Assembly: GCF_036327775.1 (NCBI RefSeq)
Contig: NZ_CP109598.1
Coordinates: forward strand, 6,615,501 to 6,679,500
Length of the DNA: 64,000 bases
Source: Streptomyces sp. NBC_01498
Lineage (GTDB): Bacteria; Actinomycetota; Actinomycetes; Streptomycetales; Streptomycetaceae
Direction: 5' to 3'
Shown piece by piece: positions 16,212 through 22,839 of this stretch (position 1 is its first letter; each line of letters opens with the position of its first letter). Below the pieces are notes generated by a model. That model was not told where the DNA came from. It made no database searches and worked only from the letters and a program-made list of their open reading frames with translations. A program made the position numbers and the translations under genes.

Positions 16212-16270
16212 CCGGCAATCCGCGCTCCACCCCGGCAATCCCCGCTCCATCCGGAAAACCCCGCTCCACG
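16212..16270. repeat. Three tandem 19-20 bp repeats before hhyL
   Basis: The unit CCGGCAATCC(G/C)CGCTCCA occurs at 16212 and 16232, and a diverged copy (GGAAAACCCCGCTCCA) from about 16252. The array ends about 30 bp before the hhyL start. It may be a slippage product or a binding or processing site. Confidence 0.55.
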
Positions 16271-16301
16271 ACATCGCGACACGGAAAGAAGAGGCGGCCC
16301 C

Positions 16302-18074
16302 ATGACGGCGACGAGCCAGGGCAGAGACGAACTGGTGGAGATGGCGTGGGACCCCATCACCCGCATCGTCGGAAGTCTGGGTATCTACACGAAGATCGAC
16401 TTCAAGCAGAAGGTCGTCGCCGAGTGCCACAGCACCAGCTCGATCTTCCGCGGCTATTCGGTCTTCATGAAGGGCAAGGACCCGCGCGACGCCCACTTCA
16501 TCACCAGCCGCATCTGCGGAATCTGCGGTGACAACCACGCCACCTGTTCCTGCTACGCGCAGAACATGGCGTACGGAGTGAAGCCGCCGCACCTGGGGGA
16601 GTGGATCGTGAATCTCGGCGAGGCCGCCGAGTACATGTTCGACCACAACATCTTCCAGGAGAATCTGGTCGGGGTCGACTACTGCGAGAAAATGGTCGCC
16701 GAGACCAACCCGGGCGTACTCGAACAGGCCAACCGCACCCCGTCGCCGCACGCCGAGGACCACGGGTACCGGACCATCGGCGACATCATGCGCTCGCTGA
16801 ACCCCTTCACGGGCGAGTTCTACCGCGAGGCCCTTCAGGTCAGCCGGATGACCCGGGAGATGTTCTGCCTCATGGAGGGCCGCCATGTGCACCCCTCCAC
16901 GCTCTACCCCGGCGGGGTCGGCACCGTGGCGACCATCCAGCTCATGACCGACTACATCACCCGCCTCCAGCGCTACGTGGAGTTCATGAAGAAGGTCGTG
17001 CCCATGCACGACGACCTCTTCGACTTCTTCTACGAGGCGCTGCCCGGCTACGAACAGGTCGGCAACCGCCGTATCCTGCTCGGCTGCTGGGGCTCCTTCC
17101 AGGACCCGGAGCACTGCAACTTCGCGTACAAGGACATGACCGACTGGGGTCGGAAGATGTACGTGACCCCCGGCGTCGTCGTGGACGGCAAGCTCGTCAC
17201 CACCGACCTGGTGAAGATCAACCTCGGCATCCGCATCCTGCTCGGCTCGTCGTACTACAACGACTGGGACGAGCAGGAGATGTTCGTGACCCACGACCCG
17301 CTCGGCAACCCGGTCGACCGGCGGCACCCGTGGAACCAGCACACCAACCCCCAGCCGCAGAAGCGCGACCTGGGCGACAAGTACAGCTGGGTGATGTCGC
17401 CCCGCTGGTTCGACGGCCAGGACTATCTCGCGCTCGACACCGGCGGTGGCCCCCTCGCCCGGCTGTGGGTCACCGCGCTGGCCGGTCTCGTCGACATCGG
17501 CTACATCCAGGCCACCGGCAACAGCGTCAAGATCAACCTCCCCAAGACCGCCCTCAAGGGCCCGGTCGAGCTGGAGTGGCACGTCCCGCGCTGGAGCAAC
17601 ACCATCGAACGCAACCGTGCCCGCACCTACTTCCAGGCGTACGCGGCGGCCTGCGCCCTGCACTTCGCCGAGAAGGCGCTCGTGGAGATCCGGGCCGGCC
17701 GCACCAAGACCTGGGAGAAGTTCGAGGTCCCGGAGGAGGGCGTCGGCTGCGGCTTCACCGAGGCCGTACGCGGGGTGCTCTCGCACCACATGGTGATCAG
17801 GGACGGCAAGATCGCCAACTACCACCCCTACCCGCCGACCCCGTGGAACGCCAGCCCCCGCGACGTCTACGGCACGCCGGGCCCCTACGAGGACGCGGTG
17901 CAGGGCCAGCCGATCTTCGAGGAGAACGACCGGGAGAACTTCAAGGGCATCGACATCATGCGCACCGTCCGCAGCTTCGACCCCTGTCTGCCCTGCGGCG
18001 TCCACATGTATCTCGGTGAGGGCAAGAAACTGGAGCTGCTGCACTCGCCCACGCAGTCCGCGGGCAGTGAGTGA
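16302..18074 (+). CDS. hhyL: [NiFe]-hydrogenase large subunit, group 1h (high affinity)
   Basis: 590-residue catalytic subunit carrying the NiFe(CN)2CO centre. The L1 motif RICGICGDNHATCS supplies Cys72 and Cys75; the L2 motif DPCLPCGVHM supplies Cys562 and Cys565, with His568 at the usual cleavage point. About 22 residues follow, so C-terminal processing by the protease encoded at 22322-22837 is expected. The sequence ends cleanly. GAAAGAAGAGGCGG precedes the ATG at 16302. The next gene starts at a GTG overlapping its last codons. Confidence 0.96.
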   Translation: MTATSQGRDELVEMAWDPITRIVGSLGIYTKIDFKQKVVAECHSTSSIFRGYSVFMKGKDPRDAHFITSRICGICGDNHATCSCYAQNMAYGVKPPHLGEWIVNLGEAAEYMFDHNIFQENLVGVDYCEKMVAETNPGVLEQANRTPSPHAEDHGYRTIGDIMRSLNPFTGEFYREALQVSRMTREMFCLMEGRHVHPSTLYPGGVGTVATIQLMTDYITRLQRYVEFMKKVVPMHDDLFDFFYEALPGYEQVGNRRILLGCWGSFQDPEHCNFAYKDMTDWGRKMYVTPGVVVDGKLVTTDLVKINLGIRILLGSSYYNDWDEQEMFVTHDPLGNPVDRRHPWNQHTNPQPQKRDLGDKYSWVMSPRWFDGQDYLALDTGGGPLARLWVTALAGLVDIGYIQATGNSVKINLPKTALKGPVELEWHVPRWSNTIERNRARTYFQAYAAACALHFAEKALVEIRAGRTKTWEKFEVPEEGVGCGFTEAVRGVLSHHMVIRDGKIANYHPYPPTPWNASPRDVYGTPGPYEDAVQGQPIFEENDRENFKGIDIMRTVRSFDPCLPCGVHMYLGEGKKLELLHSPTQSAGSE

Positions 18075-19050
18075 CGTGGCGGAGCGACCCGACGAGGAGC
18101 GCCCCGGCTCCGGGGACTGGCGGACGGCCGGCGAACGGATCGACACCCTGATCACCGCCAGCGCGGCGGGCGGAGCGGTGGCGCGCGAGCGCAGCGAGGA
18201 ACTGGTGCGGCTCGTCACCGACTTCTACGGCGCCGGACTCGAACGCCTGCTGGACCTCCTCCACGAGCGGGACCGGCTGGACGACGCGACCCTGGCCGCC
18301 CTCGCCGCCGACGACCTGGTGGCGAGCCTGCTGCTGGTGCACGGACTGCACCCGTACGGCGTCACGGCCCGCGTCGAGAACGCGCTGGAGAGCGTACGGC
18401 CGTACCTCGGCACCCACGGCGGTGACGTCGAACTGCTCGGAGTCACGGACGACGGAGTCGTGACGCTGCGGCTGCTGGGCAGTTGTGACGGCTGTCCCTC
18501 GTCGTCCGCCACCCTCGCGCTCGCCGTACGCGGCGCGGTCGAGGCGGCGGCCCCGGAGATCACCTCGATCGAGGTCGAGGCCGCCGACGACGGCGACCCC
18601 GGAACCCCGGGACCGCTGGTACCGGTCGACGCCCTCTTCTCCCGGCTGCACGACGCGTCCCCCACCGCCGACACGGCCGGTGGCGCGGGCGCGAGCTGGG
18701 AACCGGCCCCCGCCCTGCTCGCCCTGGGCTCCGGCGCCGTGGAGCGCTTCACCGCCGGCGGACTGCCGGTCGTGGCCTGCCGCATCGGGCCCGACCTGTT
18801 CGCCTTCCGCGACCGGTGCGCCCGGTGCGAACGCCCCATGGAAGGCGCCACGCTCGCCCGGCGGCTCGGCGGCGGCTCCGGCGACGGGGTGCTGCGCTGC
18901 TCCCACTGCCGCGCGCACTACGACGTCCGCCGGGCCGGTGCCTGCCTCGATCCCGAGGCCGACGGGGCGCACCTGGACCCGCTGCCGGTGCTGGCGGACG
19001 GGGCGTCGGTCTCCGTCGCCGTACCGGCCACCCCGGTGGGCGCGGCATGA
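18067..19050 (+). CDS. NifU-like domain protein with C-terminal CxxC...CxxC module (hydrogenase-associated)
   Basis: 327-residue protein likely to assist Fe-S assembly or electron transfer for the hydrogenase. Residues about 102-172 are a NifU C-terminal (Nfu) domain with the cluster motif C140-DG-C143. Residues about 232-295 resemble a Rieske fold, but the expected Cys-x-His pairs are replaced by C251-AR-C254 and C278-SH-C281 (then RAHYD), so a rubredoxin-like iron, zinc or all-Cys cluster is possible. Residues 50-100 are helical. The GTG at 18067 overlaps the hhyL stop region; GTG 18076 is an alternative. The next gene overlaps by ATGA, implying translational coupling. Confidence 0.82.
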   Translation: MSDVAERPDEERPGSGDWRTAGERIDTLITASAAGGAVARERSEELVRLVTDFYGAGLERLLDLLHERDRLDDATLAALAADDLVASLLLVHGLHPYGVTARVENALESVRPYLGTHGGDVELLGVTDDGVVTLRLLGSCDGCPSSSATLALAVRGAVEAAAPEITSIEVEAADDGDPGTPGPLVPVDALFSRLHDASPTADTAGGAGASWEPAPALLALGSGAVERFTAGGLPVVACRIGPDLFAFRDRCARCERPMEGATLARRLGGGSGDGVLRCSHCRAHYDVRRAGACLDPEADGAHLDPLPVLADGASVSVAVPATPVGAA

Positions 19051-19781
19051 GCGCGCCCACGGGCCGTACGGTGCCCCGGGGCCGTGCCGGTTCCCCGGCG
19101 GCCACCCTGCTGCGGGTCCACCGCACCCGGCCCGCGCCGGCCGCCGGCGAACGCTGCGAGATGTGCGCCGCGCCGATCGGCGAGGAGCACCGGCACGTGG
19201 TGAACCTGGAGAGCCGGGGCCTGATGTGCGGCTGCCGGGCCTGCTACCTGCTGTTCACGGACGAGGACGCGCACCAGCGCTACCGGGCGGTCCCCGACCG
19301 GTATCTGCGCTTCGACGGGCTCCCCCTGGACGCGCGCACCTGGGACGAACTACAGATCCCGGTGGGGCTGGCCTTCCTGTTCCGCAACTCCACGCAGGAG
19401 CGCACCGTCGCGTTCTACCCCGGTCCGGCCGGGGCCACCGAGTCCGAACTGCCCCTCGACGCGTGGGCCACGATCGTCGACGCCCACCCCGAACTGGCCG
19501 TCCTGCGCCCGGACGTCGAAGCGCTGCTCGTACGGCGCACCGGTCCCGGCGGCCGGGAGACGGAGGCGTCCTGCCACCTGGTCCCGATCGACGCCTGCTA
19601 CGAACTGGTCGGCCGACTGCGCACCCTGTGGCGGGGGTTCGACGGCGGGCAGGAGGCGCACGCCGCGATGGACGCCTTCTTCGCCCACGTCCGGGACCGC
19701 AGCCGCCCGGCGGACGCCGTGCCGACTGCCCCCGGCAGCAACGTCGCTGACGGTGTGTCAGTTGAGGGCGGTCCCTCATGA
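19047..19781 (+). CDS. Hydrogenase-locus conserved protein (DUF5947-like)
   Basis: 244-residue cytoplasmic protein conserved in group 1h hydrogenase loci as far as I recall (DUF5947). The N-terminus holds a probable metal-binding set: C37-EM-C40, then C61-G-C63-RA-C66 with histidines between (EEHRHVV). The remainder has conserved strands such as LQIPVGLAFLFRNS and VAFYPGPAGATES. Its function is unknown; a role in hydrogenase assembly or as a redox partner is inferred from position. ATGA overlaps with both neighbouring genes indicate a single coupled operon. Confidence 0.75.
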   Translation: MSAPTGRTVPRGRAGSPAATLLRVHRTRPAPAAGERCEMCAAPIGEEHRHVVNLESRGLMCGCRACYLLFTDEDAHQRYRAVPDRYLRFDGLPLDARTWDELQIPVGLAFLFRNSTQERTVAFYPGPAGATESELPLDAWATIVDAHPELAVLRPDVEALLVRRTGPGGRETEASCHLVPIDACYELVGRLRTLWRGFDGGQEAHAAMDAFFAHVRDRSRPADAVPTAPGSNVADGVSVEGGPS

Positions 19782-20467
19782 GCGGCCCCGCCTCGCCCGG
19801 ACTGGAGTTCTCCGTACGGGACATCGTCGCCGACCCGTACGCGGCGACACCCCAACTGGTCGCGCGGCTGCGCGTCGAGGACGGCTCGGACGAACGCGTC
19901 CACGCCATCGTGCTGCGCTGCCAGGTCCGGATCGAACCCCAGCGACGACACTACGGAACCGCCGAACAGGACTCCCTGCGCGGCCTGTTCGGAGAACGCG
20001 AGCGGTGGACGGACACCCTGCGGCCGTTCCAGTGGATGCTGTGCCACACGACCGTGCAGGGCTTCACCGGCTCCACCGAGGCCGACCTCCCGCTGCCCTG
20101 CACCTACGACTACGACGTCATCGGCTCCCGCTATCTGCACGCGCTCGGCGACGGGACGGTGCCCCTCAGCCTGCTCTTCTCCGGCACCGTCTTCACCCGG
20201 GGCGGCGCGGGCGGCACGGGCTTCGGCGTACGGCAGGTGCCCTGGGACTGCGAGGCGCGGTACCAACTGCCCGTCGCCGTCTGGCGGCAGATGATCGCCG
20301 CGCACTACCCGAACACCGGCTGGATCAGGCTCGACCACGACGTCCTCGCCCGCTTCGCCGACTTCCGCGAGCGGCGCGGGCTGATCAGCTGGGACGAGAC
20401 GGTGACCACGGTGCTGGCGGACACGCGGGCCCGCGACGCCGCGGACGAGATCGGCAGCGTCACATGA
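19778..20467 (+). CDS. Hydrogenase-locus conserved protein (DUF6084-like)
   Basis: 229-residue protein of unknown function found, to my knowledge, beside high-affinity hydrogenase genes. It has no cysteine cluster, signal peptide or membrane helix. Notable segments are VHAIVLRCQVRIEPQRRHYG, the aromatic FQWMLCHTTVQGF and CTYDYDVIGSRYL. It looks like an all-beta or alpha/beta accessory protein. The start ATG at 19778 overlaps the previous stop, and its own stop overlaps the next ATG. Confidence 0.72.
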   Translation: MSGPASPGLEFSVRDIVADPYAATPQLVARLRVEDGSDERVHAIVLRCQVRIEPQRRHYGTAEQDSLRGLFGERERWTDTLRPFQWMLCHTTVQGFTGSTEADLPLPCTYDYDVIGSRYLHALGDGTVPLSLLFSGTVFTRGGAGGTGFGVRQVPWDCEARYQLPVAVWRQMIAAHYPNTGWIRLDHDVLARFADFRERRGLISWDETVTTVLADTRARDAADEIGSVT

Positions 20468-21963
20468 CCTCTTCCCTCACGCCCGCACCCGCCACGGGCC
20501 TCGACCAGGTGCGGGCGATCGCCGACGCGGTCCTGTACGAGGGCTACCTGCTGTACCCGTACCGCGCCAGCTCCCACAAGAACCGCTCCCGCTGGCAGTT
20601 CGGCGTCCTCGGCCCGCCCCACGCGGGGCCCGGCAGCTTCGCCGAGGAGCCCGGGATGGCCATGGAGTGTCTGCTGAGGCTCCCCGAAGGGCCGTCGGAC
20701 CCGCCGTCCGAGGTGACCGTCCGGCTCCGGTTCCTCCAGCTCCAGGTACGGGAGGTACAGCGCCGGGACGAGGACGGTGGCCACACCCCGGTCGCCGAAC
20801 TCACCGTGGCCGGTGCCTCCGTCCTCAGCTGGGACGAGGCCGTCGAACACGAACTCGACCTGGGCGGCGTCCCGTTGAACGGCCCGGACGGGACGACCGA
20901 CGAGACGCGCACGGTCCCCGGCGGCGAGGACACCGAGCTTCTGACGGACCCGGACGGCACCCCGGTCGGCCGGGTCGTACGCCGCCGCGCCCCCCTCACG
21001 GCCCGCGTCCGCACCCGTACGACACGGGACGACGGCTTCCTGCGGCTCTCGGTGTCCGTCGACAACGAGCACACCGGGACCGCCACCGACAAGGACGGCG
21101 CGATCCGCGTCTCGCTCATCGGCACCCATCTGCTCCTCCAGGCCCGGGGCGCCGGCTTCGTCTCGCTGCGCGAACCCCCGGACGCAGCGGCCCCCGCCGC
21201 CGCCCGCTGCCGCCAGCGCAGATGCTGGCCGGTCCTGGCCGGGGCGACGGGCTCCACCGACACCGTGCTCGGCGCGCCGATCATCCTCTACGACCACCCG
21301 GAGATCGCCGAGCAGAGCCCCGGCGACCTGTTCGACGCCACCGAGATCGACGAGATCCTCACCCTGCGGGTGATGACCATGACCGAGCGGGAGAAGGCGG
21401 AGGCACGGGCCACCGACCCCCGGGCCCGCGAGATCATCGACCGCTGCGACACGATGACCCCGGGCGACCTCCAGCGGCTGCACGGCCTCCTCCGCGACCC
21501 GCACGGCCCGGCGCCCGCCCCCGGCGGCGCCCCGGCCACCGGTGACCTGCCCTCCCGTGATCTGCGGGACGCCGAACCGGCCCCCTTCGACACCGGCGGC
21601 GCGCCCTGGTGGGACCCGGCGGCCGACGCCGCCGTGTCGCCCGACTCGGACGCCGTCGTCATCGAGGGGACGCCCGTCGCCAAGGGCAGCCTCGTCCGGG
21701 TCCACCCGTCCCGCCGCGCCGACGCGCAGGACCTCTTCTTCGCCGGACAGGTGGCACGGGTGACCGCCGTCCTCTCGGACGTCGACGGCGCGGTGCACGT
21801 CGCCGTCGTCCTGGTCGACGACCCGGCGGCCGACCTGCACGACTGGTACGGCCGGTACTTCTACTTCGCCCCCGACGAACTGGAACCCCTGCCCACCGGC
21901 ACCGTCCCCGGGAGCCCCGCCGCCCCCGGCCCACCCGAACACCGGAAGGAGAACCCCTCGTGA
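20464..21963 (+). CDS. Hydrogenase-locus conserved hypothetical protein, 499 aa
   Basis: Large soluble protein of unknown function in the hydrogenase accessory operon. Residues about 1-380 contain conserved segments LYEGYLLYPYRASSHKNR and FGVLGPPHAGPGSF, then SVDNEH and ILYDHPEIAEQSPGDLFDATEIDEI. The C-terminal about 90 residues (GTPVAKGSLVRVHP, FFAGQVARVTAV, YFYFAPDELEPL) look like a small beta-barrel. It may be an assembly scaffold. Both ends overlap neighbours by ATGA/GTGA, so stoichiometric coupled expression is likely. No close characterised relative is known to me. Confidence 0.72.
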   Translation: MTSSLTPAPATGLDQVRAIADAVLYEGYLLYPYRASSHKNRSRWQFGVLGPPHAGPGSFAEEPGMAMECLLRLPEGPSDPPSEVTVRLRFLQLQVREVQRRDEDGGHTPVAELTVAGASVLSWDEAVEHELDLGGVPLNGPDGTTDETRTVPGGEDTELLTDPDGTPVGRVVRRRAPLTARVRTRTTRDDGFLRLSVSVDNEHTGTATDKDGAIRVSLIGTHLLLQARGAGFVSLREPPDAAAPAAARCRQRRCWPVLAGATGSTDTVLGAPIILYDHPEIAEQSPGDLFDATEIDEILTLRVMTMTEREKAEARATDPRAREIIDRCDTMTPGDLQRLHGLLRDPHGPAPAPGGAPATGDLPSRDLRDAEPAPFDTGGAPWWDPAADAAVSPDSDAVVIEGTPVAKGSLVRVHPSRRADAQDLFFAGQVARVTAVLSDVDGAVHVAVVLVDDPAADLHDWYGRYFYFAPDELEPLPTGTVPGSPAAPGPPEHRKENPS

Positions 21964-22079
21964 GAATCCTCGGAATGGTCACCGCGGGCGCGGCAGCCGC
22001 CATGGCACTGGCCGCCGTCGCCGTCGGTGTGCGATCGATCCCCGACATCCGCCGATACGTCCGCATGCGCGCCATGTGA
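21960..22079 (+). CDS. 39-residue small membrane protein (DUF6893-like)
   Basis: Very short gene starting at GTG 21960, which overlaps the previous stop (GTGA). The product begins MRILGMVTAGAAAAMALAAV, a single hydrophobic helix at about residues 5-24, and ends in a basic tail (DIRRYVRMRAM). The pattern matches the small DUF6893 proteins I recall from hydrogenase loci. It could anchor the soluble hydrogenase or accessory proteins at the membrane. It is short enough to be missed by gene finders. Confidence 0.65.
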   Translation: MRILGMVTAGAAAAMALAAVAVGVRSIPDIRRYVRMRAM

Positions 22080-22108
22080 GCGCGCGGCCCCAGCGAGAGG
22101 AACCCCCG

Positions 22109-22315
22109 ATGACCGAGCGAGCCCGTGGACACCACGACGAGGAGCCGCAGGAGGAGCGGGGCCCCAAGGGGTCGCGCGACACCGGATCGGACCGCCCCTC
22201 CGGCGGCCCCGCCGACCGCCCGGCAGGCACGTCCGACGAACGGTCGGACACCTCCGTCAAGCCCCGGAAACCCCGCGACCCTAACTCCCCGAACCTCCCG
22301 TCCGGCGGGAACTGA
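22109..22315 (+). CDS. Small acidic/polar, probably disordered protein
   Basis: 68-residue hydrophilic protein rich in Glu, Asp, Gly, Pro and Ser (HHDEEPQEERGPKGS, GPADRPAGTSDERSD) without hydrophobic core, so probably disordered. The ATG at 22109 has GAGAGG 8 bp upstream; an in-frame GTG at 22076 overlapping the previous stop would add 11 residues. It lies between the small membrane protein and the protease gene in the same operon. No function can be assigned. Confidence 0.5.
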   Translation: MTERARGHHDEEPQEERGPKGSRDTGSDRPSGGPADRPAGTSDERSDTSVKPRKPRDPNSPNLPSGGN

Positions 22316-22321
22316 CCCCAC

Positions 22322-22837
22322 GTGACCAGAGCCGTACTCGTTGCCGGTGTCGGCAATCTCTTCCTCGGCGACGACGGCTTCGGCCCGGAGGTCGTACGCC
22401 GGCTCGCCACCGACCCGGCGCCGCTCCCCGGCGGCGTCCGGGTCGTGGACTACGGCATCCGGGGCATGCACCTCGCGTACGACCTGCTCGACGGGTACGA
22501 CGCGCTCGTGCTGGTCGACGCGTACCCGGGCGGCGGCGCGCCCGGCGAACTGACCGTCCTGGAGGTCGGCCCGGCCGACCTCGGGACGGGTGAATTCGAC
22601 GCACACGGCATGAATCCGGTCTCGGTCCTGGCAAATCTGGACCAATTGGGCGGTACGCTTCCGCTCACCCACGTTGTGGGGTGCACCCCCGCCGACGTGG
22701 AGGAGGGCATCGGCCTCAGTGAGGCCGTCGCCGCCGCCGTACCCGAAGCGGTGGCGGAGGTGCGCGCGCTGCTCCACCGGCTGACGGACCCCGCCGCCGC
22801 ACCCGCACCCGAACCCGCCCGGACCCGGAGGTCCTGA
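22322..22837 (+). CDS. Hydrogenase maturation endopeptidase (HyaD/HycI family)
   Basis: 171-residue protease that would remove the C-terminal peptide of HhyL after nickel insertion. Metal-probe residues typical of the family are visible: the GVGNLFLGDDGFG motif (Asp in place of the more usual Glu), the aspartate in LVLVDAYPGG, and the histidine in FDAHGMNP. The GTG start at 22322 lies 6 bp after the previous stop. It stands directly before the hypC-hypF fusion gene, 2 bp apart. Confidence 0.9.
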   Translation: MTRAVLVAGVGNLFLGDDGFGPEVVRRLATDPAPLPGGVRVVDYGIRGMHLAYDLLDGYDALVLVDAYPGGGAPGELTVLEVGPADLGTGEFDAHGMNPVSVLANLDQLGGTLPLTHVVGCTPADVEEGIGLSEAVAAAVPEAVAEVRALLHRLTDPAAAPAPEPARTRRS

Positions 22838-22839
22838 TC

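Noticed and set aside
16212..16270. CRISPR-like array
   Set aside because: Only three imperfect, directly abutting 19-20 bp units without unique spacers and no cas genes nearby.
16110..18218. Long open frame antisense to the hydrogenase large subunit
   Set aside because: It is an artefact of high GC content opposite a certain gene; its translation is Val/Asp/Arg/Gly-rich without domain features and has no ribosome binding site.
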